A stretch of 64,000 nt of DNA from Phocaeicola_A sp963643925 (GCA_963643925.1 CAVINS010000002.1:1-64000); one strand, 5' to 3'; positions 37,801 through 46,499 are shown, counted from the first letter of the stretch. A program made the numbers and translations. The notes: generated by a model from the letters alone, not told the origin.

Positions 37801-38091
37801 CTCTTGCTCAGTGTATCCTATGTAACTGAATCGCAGTTTAGCTCCAACGGGTACGCTGATGCTGTACTTTCCATCCATGTCAGTGATTGTTCCGTCCGTT
37901 TGTCCTACGATGACCACGTTTACACCAATCAATGGTTCTCCGTTGACATCGGTAATCGTTCCTTTTACTGTCTTTTGGGACTGTGACACCTCTTGTCTCC
38001 CATTTGCTTGGGACTGTGCCCATACCCTCGTGAGGGGTAGCAATCCAAGCAAAATCCCTAATGCAATAATCAGTTTTTTTCTGCTTTTCAT
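34897..38091 (-). CDS. SusC/RagA-family TonB-dependent receptor
   Basis: A 1064-residue outer-membrane importer. After the signal (ending TRVWAQ) comes a carboxypeptidase-regulatory-like domain (VKGTITDVNGEPLIGVNV, about 40-125), a TonB-box-like DEVVVVGFGTQKK, the plug with VPGVIITRNSS and DGSAAIYGARAAGGVVLITT, and the barrel ending YPFVRTITFGMNLTF. With SusD it forms the uptake complex. It is the first gene of the operon; the leader is about 120 nt from a box at 38216-38223. Confidence 0.96.
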   Translation of the reverse strand: MKSRKKLIIALGILLGLLPLTRVWAQSQANGRQEVSQSQKTVKGTITDVNGEPLIGVNVVIVGQTDGTITDMDGKYSISVPVGAKLRFSYIGYTEQEVVVGNKSVLDIILKESSEIMDEVVVVGFGTQKKETLTGAVTVVTDKLLKNKGSLSSPLQAMQGQVPGVIITRNSSAPGDESWGMKVRGSVSVNSASPLIIIDGVAYEDVNAMRNLNPSDIQSINFLKDGSAAIYGARAAGGVVLITTKQAQEGKAKVEYSGSYTYKRVGLQPTLMNISEWANAVIQARTNDGYDESDTWIKYAKMTLANEGKYIDFDHSTNPFGAFDDTADMCFFDTNWTDILFGDSGSTQHDLAVSGGTEKNLYRLSVGYLYDGSNLMWGNNNNQRYNMRLTNKIQVTDFFRLESVIAYNRQDQVSPTQISSTLTDGYPQPGLPASTIDGRPYSWGTWLSPIWYAELGGDNRLKVSEINLSETLTFKLSDNLDLVGNLGYNTNVATRDKKRLSITSYNYAGTRTFNGSSKDIPSIANPEESSYSKSHARTDFYSVTGYLNYHNTFADVHNVKAMIGTQYEMKEYDYNETTAKNIQPALDVINGSGIVSISSATKWQEAILAYYSRLNYDYKSRYLAEVNMRYDGSSKFKTDRWDFFWGASAGWRISEEKFMKRINWIDELKLRASYGQVGNQGGVNRYEGKQYYNYKSSAGVLLGSNKATVIDTDGNIASEGRTWECIHNYNIGVDFGLFGNRFTGTAEVFMKKNDNMLITVSYPGILGDGAGTTNSGKFESKGYEFQVNWADHIGDVNYHVGGTFTYTTNELTDIGGVSVLRSGLQGKQQGYPLNSVFGLLYTGKIQNEEQRQKYLYRYLAGNTIGLTNQIRLGDNMYQDVNGDGKLTEKDLVYLGTDDPKISFSINAGVEWKGFDLSCIFQGVGKRTIFRSGSSQWRIPMKAVYLNTTNQSVNNTWSAENPNANYPTYTNNGTINNYNYQCSSWSVEDGSYLRLKNVTLGYTFPSSLLNKLKVISAARIYASGADLWEISNINDGWDPEASSSVSGTGRYPFVRTITFGMNLTF

Positions 38092-38400
38092 AGATATGAA
38101 ACTTATTAAATTATGAAAAATGTTCTCGTCATCTCTCCATTCAAGTCCGTTTACCCTACTCTTTTGACGTAGTCGAAATTGCGTCCTTTTGTTGGCGAGC
38201 TGTGTTTGATTATTGCAAATGTAAATGGTAAATCCTACAAGGACTTGATAAAAAGTCTATAAAATTTCTTTTTTTTGTGGGAGTGAACTTTCTTGTGTGC
38301 CTAACCGCTGATTTATAGTAAGTTATGTATGATGTTACAAGAAGTTCCGTTTTATAATTTGAAATTACGGGGCTTCTTGTAAGTTATGGTGTACGCTCTA
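38092..38400. other. Intergenic region upstream of susC
   Basis: It holds the susC leader, the -7 box and the 3' flank of the regulator gene at 38401. No gene was found. The 22-bp-spaced GGATAA repeat seen at three other PUL promoters is absent at the expected distance here. Confidence 0.6.
38216..38223 (-). promoter_or_regulatory. -7 box TACATTTG for the susCD operon
   Basis: The reverse-strand box matches TAnnTTTG and lies about 125 nt before the ATG at 38091. The long leader leaves room for post-transcriptional control. Confidence 0.6.
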
Positions 38401-41220
38401 TCAGTTTGCTTTCTCGATACGGCGTACATACTCGTTGGGAGTGATTCCTTCCACGCGTTTGAAGTTCCGGAAGAAGGAGGTTTTGGAGTTGAATCCGCAT
38501 TGCTCTGACAAGGTTTCCAGTGTGTATTTGCTGGACTCCTCCTGACTGACGAGTTGCTTGAACTCGTTGATGCGACAATTGTTGATGTAGTCGTTGTATT
38601 TGCAGTTCAAGTATGAGTTGAACAGGTAGGAGAGGTTATGTAGCGATATTCCCAACATGTCTGCCAATTCTCCCAGCTTCAGCTCAGGGTTCTTGTAAGG
38701 CTTCTGGTCGCGGATGAGCTCTTCCAGTTTCTCTTTCCATGCCGCACATTCCTCGTCGCTGAGTTTGTTGGATTTGTATTTGGCCGCATTGTCCGCATTC
38801 CCTGTCGGTGGATTGTCTTCTTCCTGCATGTCGTCCTCTTCCTGTGTAGAGGTCGCTACGGCAACTGACTGACTGTGTCTTCTCCGTTTCTTCACCTCAT
38901 AATAGGCCACAACGACAATCAACAGTGTGAAAGCCAGGGCTGCCATAGTCCATCCGGAGATGTATGTAGCCACATGAATCTTTAGCGACATTTCCGATTC
39001 GTTGTCGTTCATGCGCCGTATCTTGAGGTCGTAGTTGCCCGAAGGAAGATCATAATAGGTAATCTCAGATTTTCCGCACAGCTCATTCCACACTGAGTCC
39101 AACCCTTCCATCTTATATTCGTAATTGAGGGATTTTGGGTCGGTATAACTGAAATCAGACAAGCAGAACGAAAAGCTTTTTTGGGATATGTTTGCGCCAA
39201 TTTCAAGTCTGTCCGAGGCTTTGTCGTATGCAGTAGCATATATGGAGTTCCCGTTTGCCAATATGTCCGTCACCTTTATGCGGTAGGGCAGTCTGCACCC
39301 GTTCGGGTCTTTTGACTGGTCTATCGAAATCAGTCCCTTGGTATTGCCAAACCACAGACGTCCATTTTCTTTCACGGGTGTACAGCTGATGAAGACGGGA
39401 CTCGGAACGCCGTCGACAAAGGACAATGATTCCATCGAACCGTTCTTGTCATAGCGGAACAGCCCACTGTCGGTGCCTATCCAGATGTTTTTGTTGTCAT
39501 CTTCCAGCATGAACATGCACTTTTTCTCCTTCAGTGGTGAATCGGGTAAAAACGCATTGAATTTCTTCATGGACAAATCCGTAACAACAATGCGTCCTTT
39601 GCCCAGTATAAAGTATAGGTTGTGACTGGAGTCCTCATAGAAGCTTCTTATCATTTCTTTATTGACAAATCCTTCAGGGAAAACGTCTGTCCGTAATGCC
39701 TTGGAGGCAGGGTCCCAGACGCAGACTCCATGGTCTGTCGATACCCATCCTTTGTGGGTAGAGTCGAAGAAGATAGAATAGACCGTATTGTCGGGGAGCT
39801 TGGAGTTTGCCATCGTAAAGTGTGTCAGCAGTTTGCCGTCTTTGTAGCAGAATAGTCCTTCTGAAGTCCCTATCCACAGAATACCTGCGTCTTCTCTTAG
39901 ACTGAAGATGTTGCCTTTCACAAACGGGAATTTTTTGTCCGGTTCAAAATCTCGCAATGTCTGTGTATGGGGATTCAGTATGTACATTCCTCCTCCATAT
40001 GTGCCGATGTAATATTCCCCTTGGTAGAAAAGGGTACTGAAAATCATGTCGGAGCGCAACTGAGGTTTGAGGAAACTCTTGTATATGCCTCTTTGCTCGT
40101 CAACATAAAAGATTCCGTCCCGTGAGCCTATCAGTTTCTGTTGCCCGTTTATGGCAATTGATCGCACTGTGATGTCCTTGGAGTCGAATAGGGGAGGAAA
40201 GGCATAGGTTGTGAAAAGCTCTTTCTGATAGAGTGAATAGTCGAGTCCAAATTGGAAATAGCCAATCCAGATGATATGCTCTTTGTCTACCAACAGCGAA
40301 TAGACGGAGTTGGAACGGATGGACTCGTTGTTACCTGCCTCATGGCGGAATGAACGCGTGATTTCCCCTTGTTGTGTAGAGATGAAATGTACACCGTTGC
40401 CGTCGGTGCCCACATAGAGCATTTTCCGGTTTTTGTCACACGAAAGGGCCGTGATGATGTTGCATCCTACTTCCACATAATTGTCGGATTGCCCGGTACG
40501 CGTGTCATAACGGATGATGCCCTGTGTCTTGGTTCCCAGATAGACTGTTGAGTCCATATAGGTAATGGTGTATAAGGCTGGACTCAGTCCTGCTCCAAGC
40601 GGACGGGGTGTGATTGTCGGTTTCCCGTCGACAGCCTGCAATGTGTAAAGTCCGTTTCTGGTTGCCATCCATAGAGTGCCTTCTTCCCCTTGGGTCAGGT
40701 CGGTAATGGCATTGGACTCAGACAGAATATTGTTGTCGGGCAACAGCAGGTCCATCTGCTCTCCCTTGCGGATATAAAGTCCCTTTTCTGTACCGATGTA
40801 AAGAGTCCCATTGTTGTCGTGCAGCAGGGCATAGACCGGGCAATTCAATGTCTCGCGGTCGACAGGCTCAAATATTCCGGCGGTCTTGTCGAGTCTCCAA
40901 AGCCCCATGTAGTTACCCATCCATATATCGTTGCCGGGCAACTCGGCAAAAGCATTCACACGTCGTGATTTGCCTTCGGTCTCTTCTATGGAATAGTGCT
41001 TGATGTGCGCTCCGTCAAAACGTTCCACTGAAATGCCGGTTCCCAGCCATACGAAACCCATAGAGTCTTTGTGTATTGCAGAGATAACGAGGTCGGGCAA
41101 CCCATCGATGGTGGATAACCCACGGAACTGTATAGGTTGTGCGAACGCCTTTGAAGCAGTCACGAGCAGAATGACGGCAAACAGATATCCCGATATGTTT
41201 TTCATCAATATTCTTCTCAT
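38401..41220 (-). CDS. Membrane PUL regulator: propeller, Y_Y_Y, one helix, AraC HTH; no kinase or receiver
   Basis: A 939-residue protein. A signal (SGYLFAVILLVTASKAFA) is followed by two-component-regulator propeller blades (IWMGNYMGLWRLD, ILWIGTSEGLFCY, IWIGTDSGLFRYD), a Y_Y_Y domain (ENGRLWFGNTKG to LKIRRMNDNESEMS), a single membrane helix (GWTMAALAFTLLIVVVAYYEV, about 768-788), an acidic linker, and an AraC-type HTH (LKLGELADMLGISLHNLSYLF; QCGFNSKTSFFRNFKRVEGITPNEYV). No histidine kinase H-box, ATP lid or receiver aspartate lies between. It therefore resembles a hybrid two-component regulator without its phosphorelay and must act on DNA while anchored in the membrane or after release. 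Confidence 0.88.
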   Translation of the reverse strand: MRRILMKNISGYLFAVILLVTASKAFAQPIQFRGLSTIDGLPDLVISAIHKDSMGFVWLGTGISVERFDGAHIKHYSIEETEGKSRRVNAFAELPGNDIWMGNYMGLWRLDKTAGIFEPVDRETLNCPVYALLHDNNGTLYIGTEKGLYIRKGEQMDLLLPDNNILSESNAITDLTQGEEGTLWMATRNGLYTLQAVDGKPTITPRPLGAGLSPALYTITYMDSTVYLGTKTQGIIRYDTRTGQSDNYVEVGCNIITALSCDKNRKMLYVGTDGNGVHFISTQQGEITRSFRHEAGNNESIRSNSVYSLLVDKEHIIWIGYFQFGLDYSLYQKELFTTYAFPPLFDSKDITVRSIAINGQQKLIGSRDGIFYVDEQRGIYKSFLKPQLRSDMIFSTLFYQGEYYIGTYGGGMYILNPHTQTLRDFEPDKKFPFVKGNIFSLREDAGILWIGTSEGLFCYKDGKLLTHFTMANSKLPDNTVYSIFFDSTHKGWVSTDHGVCVWDPASKALRTDVFPEGFVNKEMIRSFYEDSSHNLYFILGKGRIVVTDLSMKKFNAFLPDSPLKEKKCMFMLEDDNKNIWIGTDSGLFRYDKNGSMESLSFVDGVPSPVFISCTPVKENGRLWFGNTKGLISIDQSKDPNGCRLPYRIKVTDILANGNSIYATAYDKASDRLEIGANISQKSFSFCLSDFSYTDPKSLNYEYKMEGLDSVWNELCGKSEITYYDLPSGNYDLKIRRMNDNESEMSLKIHVATYISGWTMAALAFTLLIVVVAYYEVKKRRRHSQSVAVATSTQEEDDMQEEDNPPTGNADNAAKYKSNKLSDEECAAWKEKLEELIRDQKPYKNPELKLGELADMLGISLHNLSYLFNSYLNCKYNDYINNCRINEFKQLVSQEESSKYTLETLSEQCGFNSKTSFFRNFKRVEGITPNEYVRRIEKAN

Positions 41221-41247
41221 CTTGTTGTTTTACGTGCTTTTGCTCGG

Positions 41248-41255
41248 CAAAGATA
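41248..41255 (-). promoter_or_regulatory. -7 box TATCTTTG for the membrane regulator
   Basis: The reverse-strand box is 28 nt before the ATG at 41220, giving a short leader. Confidence 0.6.
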
Positions 41256-41370
41256 TATAAAATCTCAATGGCCTCATAATAAATAAGGTGAAAATAATCG
41301 GCTCCCTTACTGTAGCGGATTCAGGGTTTCAAGTTATAGTTTGGTGCGTGTCGTTTAGTTCTGGAACACT

Positions 41371-41441
41371 CTTGCGGATAAAAAATCGTATCCTTTTGGA
41401 TTATTGGCAGACTGCTTCTATCTGTCCTACTCCTAATTTTG
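41371..41441 (+). promoter_or_regulatory. Candidate operator and promoter for the 41544 gene
   Basis: Half-sites CTTGCGGATAAA (GGA at 41376) and CTTTTGGATTAT (GGA at 41398) are 22 bp apart. The -7 box TAATTTTG is at 41434-41441, 36 bp from the second GGA. The same layout occurs at 46648-46717 and 49328-49397. Confidence 0.75.
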
Positions 41442-41543
41442 CATCGTGATTCTTTCCACACAAGATTCAGTTTCCTTTGACTGGATGAATGGAATGAGTC
41501 GATGTTATAATATTAATAATGTAAATTTAAGAGCTTTAGTCTA

Positions 41544-43652
41544 ATGGAAGAAAAACGAATTGGATTTAAAAGAAAAACCTTATTGGGGTTGTCTCTTCTT
41601 GTAATGATGTACGGCGGATTCTCGTCTTGCAGCGATGATGACAAGACGGTGGAGCCTCAGTCGGAATATCTGAACGACCAGGATGCTGTACGGTTGGCTG
41701 TGAGCATAAGACCGGTCGACGGACTTGTCCCAATGGATATCAAGAACGAAAACAGAGGGATGCAGACAAAGAGCAATCCCTTTGGTACGACAGACGAACA
41801 ATATCAGTTCAATGTGGGCGACAGTGTCTCTGTGGCAGCCGATTCCCAGACTTCAGTCATCTATACGTTGCAGGAAGACGGCAACTGGGTGCCTCAGGAT
41901 AACAGATACCTTAAGTGGGATGCCGCGACGATGGCTGTCAGTGCCTATTATCCTTCGAGTGCAACAGATGCTTCGGCTAACTCTTTCTCAGTGCCTGTTG
42001 ACCAGTCGTCGCTTGAGGCTCTGGCAAAGGCTGACTACATGACCTTCCAAGGTAAAGTGGAACGGGAATCGGGCAACCTCATCAATATCCGTATGCAGCG
42101 TCGTACGGTGCGCCTTGTCATCGACCAGATTGCCTTTGGCGAACATCTGGAGCAAGGCAGTCGGGTGACAGGTATCCGCATCCATGGCAACACCAATGGC
42201 TACAAGGGTGGTGATGTGCAGAGCGGTGACATCATCGTCACAGCCTATAAGCATACCGATGGCAAGTTCTATGCCATCATGACTCCAACAACGGCTGATG
42301 CCGAGTCTGCGTTCATGTACGTGACGGTGCAGAAACCCGATGGTACAGATATGGAGCTGGTCTACAAGGGAATTCCCAATACATCGATAGGCTACAGCTA
42401 TGGCTTCTCTATGGAAGTGGACGACAAGGCCGGGTTGTCGGCGTCGGATATAGCAGTGTCCGAATGGAAAGACAAACCGTTCTCGGAGGATTGGGCGCAG
42501 GAAATTGTCTCTGCTGCGTCACTCAAGGTCAGCTATGTCCAGGCGGATGCTTATTATAAAGGAGGCAGTTTGCAACTAACGGCATCTGTGTTGCCGGCTA
42601 ATGTAAGCAACAAGACGGTCAACTGGACCTCTTCTGACGAAAAGGTGGCAACGGTGGACGCCACCGGCTTGGTCTCCTTCCTCAAAACAGGTGAAGTCAC
42701 CATCAAGGCTACCTCAGGCGACGGTTTGGCAAAAGATTCTGTCACCTTTAATATAGTGGAGCAGAAGATTGCGCTCACATTCAACAAGAGCTCTCTGCAA
42801 GGTCTTGCTTACGGACAGAAGGTGAACCTGAAAGGGTGCGTGACAGTGACCCCTGCTGATATGGATTTCTCCCAAATTAAGTGGAGCGATGCAAGTGGAC
42901 TGGCCAGCGTGGATGCCAACGGCATGCTGACGGTGAAGATCTCCGGTATCACGGCAGACCTGCAGATGAAAGGTCACACCATCAATTTGGTGGCTTCCGA
43001 CGGCAACGGTGTGAAAATAGATTCTGTTGACGTCACTGTAGCTGCCGGACGGATGCTCTACAACTTTGCCGACGGTGTGGCTCCCTTCGACGTAAGCTGG
43101 AATAGTGGTACGACCTATAGTCAGGAAAAGAAATACTTACATGTGGATGTCTCCTCCAGTCTCCGTCAGGATATTCGTTTGGCCAGCACCAGCAATAAAG
43201 GCGGATTCTATGTGAGCACAGCCAAGTATAAATATTTCGCCGTGAAGATTCGCCGTCCGTATTACTATGACGAGACCAATGGATACAATGGTGTCAAGCA
43301 CGGAACGGCTAATGGATGGAAATACAACAAGATGGCGCTCAACCTCACCCCGACATCGGTTGGCAACATCGGTCACGTGAACTTCTCTAAAGAGCTCGAC
43401 ATGAGTGGCGATACTCCCACTTTAACCGATGTCAAATGGAATGGGCAACCGAAGGTCTACGTCTTCGAGTTCAACCAAGCCAAATTGCTTGAAGGCACTG
43501 ATGCTGCAACAGGATTGGTGGATTTGAAGTACTTCGACCTTGTAATAGCCGACATCAACGAGTCTGTCTCCGAGAAGAGCTACGACCTCTATTGGATTGG
43601 AACCTTCGACAGTCTGGAGGCGATCAAGGAATACTACGTGGCCAATGAATGA
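41544..43652 (+). CDS. Surface lipoprotein: fimbrillin-like, BIG2 and DUF4979 domains
   Basis: A 702-residue lipoprotein (FSSCSDDDKTVE, a surface-export signal). Residues about 50-300 look like a Mfa1/fimbrillin domain (YYPSSATDASANSFSVPVDQ; RRTVRLVIDQIAF), about 325-410 a BIG2 Ig-like domain (VNWTSSDEKVATVDATGLV), then an Ig-like/DUF4979 C-terminus nearly identical to that of the 31586 gene. A binding protein displayed at the surface is the best guess. It has its own operator-promoter (41371-41441) and leads a block with 43710 and 44667. Confidence 0.82.
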   Translation: MEEKRIGFKRKTLLGLSLLVMMYGGFSSCSDDDKTVEPQSEYLNDQDAVRLAVSIRPVDGLVPMDIKNENRGMQTKSNPFGTTDEQYQFNVGDSVSVAADSQTSVIYTLQEDGNWVPQDNRYLKWDAATMAVSAYYPSSATDASANSFSVPVDQSSLEALAKADYMTFQGKVERESGNLINIRMQRRTVRLVIDQIAFGEHLEQGSRVTGIRIHGNTNGYKGGDVQSGDIIVTAYKHTDGKFYAIMTPTTADAESAFMYVTVQKPDGTDMELVYKGIPNTSIGYSYGFSMEVDDKAGLSASDIAVSEWKDKPFSEDWAQEIVSAASLKVSYVQADAYYKGGSLQLTASVLPANVSNKTVNWTSSDEKVATVDATGLVSFLKTGEVTIKATSGDGLAKDSVTFNIVEQKIALTFNKSSLQGLAYGQKVNLKGCVTVTPADMDFSQIKWSDASGLASVDANGMLTVKISGITADLQMKGHTINLVASDGNGVKIDSVDVTVAAGRMLYNFADGVAPFDVSWNSGTTYSQEKKYLHVDVSSSLRQDIRLASTSNKGGFYVSTAKYKYFAVKIRRPYYYDETNGYNGVKHGTANGWKYNKMALNLTPTSVGNIGHVNFSKELDMSGDTPTLTDVKWNGQPKVYVFEFNQAKLLEGTDAATGLVDLKYFDLVIADINESVSEKSYDLYWIGTFDSLEAIKEYYVANE
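43302..43502 (+). repeat. Right arm of the 201-bp perfect inverted repeat
   Basis: It is the exact reverse complement of 31733-31933. High identity continues upstream to about 43170. Identity at synonymous sites shows recent exchange, not just protein-level conservation. Confidence 0.92.
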
Positions 43653-43709
43653 CAATTCATATTGAAAACTAAATAACAGTAACTAACATTTAAAAATTAA
43701 ACAAGCGAC

Positions 43710-44654
43710 ATGAAAACACGATTGTTTATTGCTGCAGCTCTGACCCTCACGATGGCAAGCTGCTCACAAAACGGCGACAATGCTCCCGTTGACTTGAAGG
43801 ATACTCCTATCCGAGTGAATGCTTCCGTTTCTTCGATGGTTGCCCAAAAGGCTTCCAAGGCTGGATATGAAGGAAATACCTCTCTGCCTACGCAGTTCTA
43901 TCTGACGATTGATGCTACTGGTACTGACTATGACTACAAGTCATTGATGAAGTACGAGTCCAACAGTTGGGTCTCTTACGATGCTACAGGTAGTACCGCC
44001 CAAACCATGTATTGGGCTGACAACTCAACAGCTGTAACAGTGAAAGCTGCTACGTTCGACATTACGGGCACTGCTGCATCGGTAGACTTGGGCGTAAAAG
44101 CCGACCAAAGCACTGAGGACAACTTGAAGGCCAGTGACCATCTGATGATGGCATTGACGAATAACAGTGTCACTCCTAACGAAACGGGTATCTCCGTCAC
44201 GCTGGACCACATGATGGCAAAGATTCTCTTCACACTGAATCTGGCCGATGAGTTCAAGGCTGGTACTGCTGAGCCTAACGGCATCTCGTTTGCCGGCACG
44301 AAGCTGAACGGCACATTGTCCTTGACAGATGCCACTTGGACAGTCAAAGACGGTGAGGTTGCAACAGCCATCACTCCGTTAAAGACGGCATGGACAGCTC
44401 CTACTGCTGACGCTAAAGGTTCGGCTACCTACGAGGCTATCGTTGTTCCGCAGACAGTGGCAGCCAACGGCTTTGTTGTTAAATTCAACGTTGGCGACCG
44501 TTCCTTCGAATGGACATATGATAAAGAAATCACATTCGCAAAAGGTGGTCGCTATGCGTTGACCTTGACAGCCGGTAACAACAGCGTATCGGGTGCGAGC
44601 TTCTCATCCGCAGCCTTTGGTGATACTACAACAGGTTCAATCACAGCAAAATAA
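43710..44654 (+). CDS. Fimbrillin-family lipoprotein
   Basis: A 314-residue lipoprotein (LTLTMASCSQNGD) of the Mfa-like/fimbrillin type: the N-terminal VDLKDTPIRVNASV, the mid segment SVTLDHMMAKILFTL and the C-terminal KGGRYALTLTAG are all characteristic. It lacks the Ig-like and DUF4979 parts of its neighbours. It may be a pilus-like subunit or a glycan-binding protein; its place among binding proteins favours the latter. It lies 57 bp after 41544's gene and 12 bp before the next. Confidence 0.82.
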   Translation: MKTRLFIAAALTLTMASCSQNGDNAPVDLKDTPIRVNASVSSMVAQKASKAGYEGNTSLPTQFYLTIDATGTDYDYKSLMKYESNSWVSYDATGSTAQTMYWADNSTAVTVKAATFDITGTAASVDLGVKADQSTEDNLKASDHLMMALTNNSVTPNETGISVTLDHMMAKILFTLNLADEFKAGTAEPNGISFAGTKLNGTLSLTDATWTVKDGEVATAITPLKTAWTAPTADAKGSATYEAIVVPQTVAANGFVVKFNVGDRSFEWTYDKEITFAKGGRYALTLTAGNNSVSGASFSSAAFGDTTTGSITAK

Positions 44655-44666
44655 CTTTAGACAGAC

Positions 44667-46445
44667 ATGAAAACATATAAATCAACACTTTTGGCAGTGG
44701 CATCCATGATGTTTGCTGCCTGTGGGGCAGACGAAGCATTCCAGAGCGAATACAACGACTCCAATGCGATTCGTATCAACGCACAAATCAATACCGTTAG
44801 CGGTGGGTTCCAAACCAAGAGTAACCCGATGGGTGACGCTAATGCTCAGACTAAGTTCAACGCTAATGACGTAATCTCCGTGGCAGCAGGCAATCAGGCC
44901 GCTGTGAAATATACATTCGACGGATCTAACTGGACAGCAGAAGCCGACAAAAACCTCTATTGGATGTCAGAGACGATGACATTCACCGCTTTCTATCCCG
45001 GTGACGTGGACGGTACATCAGCTACCGCTTTCACCACTCCGACGACCTATGCAGATGCTGCTGCCGTAGCAAAAGCTGACTATATGGTGTTCTCGGGTGA
45101 CAAGAACGAATCAGACGGCAAAGCCGTTACGTTGGGAATGTCGCGCAAGATGGCACGCATCATCATCAGCAAAGTGAACTTCACTGATAATAAATACGAC
45201 GGCTATACTGTAAGCAGCATTCAGATTCATGGCAATACCAAAGGTTATAAAGATGGTGCAGCCGAAGCTGGCGACATAGCCGTTACCGCTTTCAAGCATA
45301 CGGACAATAACTACTACGCGCTGTTGAGTCCGACCACGCAGGCTGTTGAATCTGATTTCGTAACCGTTACCTTGACCAAGCAAGATGCATCAGACGTAAC
45401 CGTTACAGCCCAAGGCATCCCCGCTACTGAGGCTGCAATGAGCTACACCTACGAATTGACGATTGACGGCTCTGCCCAACTCAAAGTCACTACCATTAAG
45501 ATTGGTGATTGGACGGAGAATACTTTTGCTACCGGCAAATCTACCGAAATAACCAATCCTACTGGTTTTTCGCTCAAATCAGAATTGACAAATCTGGCAT
45601 ATGGTGAGAAGGTGAATCTGAAGGACATCGTCACTCTGACACCGACATCAGCTTCCTTCGACCAAATCGTTTGGAGTGAAGAGAGCGGCCTCGTTTCTGT
45701 CGATGAGAATGGTGTGCTGTCTGTGAAGTATTCCAATGACCCGACAAAAGTGTCGATGATAGACCGTACTCTTACATTGAAAGGTACTATCAACGGCGCT
45801 GAAATCGGAACAGCTAATGTTACACTGGCAGGCGGACATTTTATACACAACTTCGCTGACGGTATGGATGCATTGGACGGCTTTACGCTGAGAACGGACA
45901 AAGGGAACACAACAGTGATGACCCAACAAGGGGATTCTGTATATTTTGACTTGCAGAATACGCTTCGCCAAGACATTACTTTGGCATCCACCAATGATAA
46001 AGGTGGGTACTATATCAGCACAACCAAATACAAATATTTCGCTGTGAAGGTTCGTCGTCCGTTCTACTATGACGCTATTAGCGGATACAAAGGCGTTGCA
46101 CCTGATGCCGATTCAAATAAAAACAAGATGGCGCTGAACCTCACCCCGACATCGGGCGCTAACATCGGTCACCAGAACTTCTATAAAGAACTTGACATGA
46201 GTGCTCTCTCTTTGCAAAATGTTACCTGGAACGGAAAAGCGAAAGTTTATGTCTTCGATTTGAGCGGTGTTAATCAGCTGAATTCTGTAGCTGATACAAG
46301 TACGGGACTGGTGGATATGAAATACTTTAGCTTAGTTGTGGCAGACGTTCTTGACACCAATACTGCGAAGAACTATGCGATCTATTGGCTCGGTACCTTC
46401 GACAGTCTCGACGAAATCAAGGCATACTACGAGGCTCACGAATAA
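44667..46445 (+). CDS. Fimbrillin-like lipoprotein with DUF4979 C-terminus (paralogue)
   Basis: A 592-residue lipoprotein (SMMFAACGADEAFQ). The N-terminal half parallels the 41544 protein (INTVSGGFQTKSNPMGDANA; IQIHGNTKGYKDG), an Ig-like region follows (LTNLAYGEKVNLKDIVTL), and the DUF4979 end (HFIHNFADGMDALDGF to YWLGTFDSLDEIKAYY) is diverged from the two near-identical copies. One BIG2 unit present in 41544 is missing. It ends the block at a strong terminator. Confidence 0.82.
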   Translation: MKTYKSTLLAVASMMFAACGADEAFQSEYNDSNAIRINAQINTVSGGFQTKSNPMGDANAQTKFNANDVISVAAGNQAAVKYTFDGSNWTAEADKNLYWMSETMTFTAFYPGDVDGTSATAFTTPTTYADAAAVAKADYMVFSGDKNESDGKAVTLGMSRKMARIIISKVNFTDNKYDGYTVSSIQIHGNTKGYKDGAAEAGDIAVTAFKHTDNNYYALLSPTTQAVESDFVTVTLTKQDASDVTVTAQGIPATEAAMSYTYELTIDGSAQLKVTTIKIGDWTENTFATGKSTEITNPTGFSLKSELTNLAYGEKVNLKDIVTLTPTSASFDQIVWSEESGLVSVDENGVLSVKYSNDPTKVSMIDRTLTLKGTINGAEIGTANVTLAGGHFIHNFADGMDALDGFTLRTDKGNTTVMTQQGDSVYFDLQNTLRQDITLASTNDKGGYYISTTKYKYFAVKVRRPFYYDAISGYKGVAPDADSNKNKMALNLTPTSGANIGHQNFYKELDMSALSLQNVTWNGKAKVYVFDLSGVNQLNSVADTSTGLVDMKYFSLVVADVLDTNTAKNYAIYWLGTFDSLDEIKAYYEAHE

Positions 46446-46499
46446 TATATCGAAACGCTGATGTTTTAAAGGTAAAAAGATTGTTTAAGGGTAAATGAC

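Larger units (their letters stand above)
41221..41543. other. Divergent intergenic region with two promoters
   Basis: It contains the minus-strand box for the regulator (41248-41255) and, on the plus strand, a 22-bp-spaced direct repeat (41371-41405) with a -7 box at 41434-41441. No further gene is visible. Confidence 0.7.

Noticed and set aside
38224..38300. The 22-bp-spaced operator in front of susC
   Set aside because: At 36 and 58 bp before the TACATTTG box the sequence does not show GGA cores or TTGGATAA.
21848..46445. Conjugative transposon or prophage carrying the low-GC segment
   Set aside because: No integrase, relaxase, tra, phage structural gene, tRNA target or att repeat was seen; only one IS is present.
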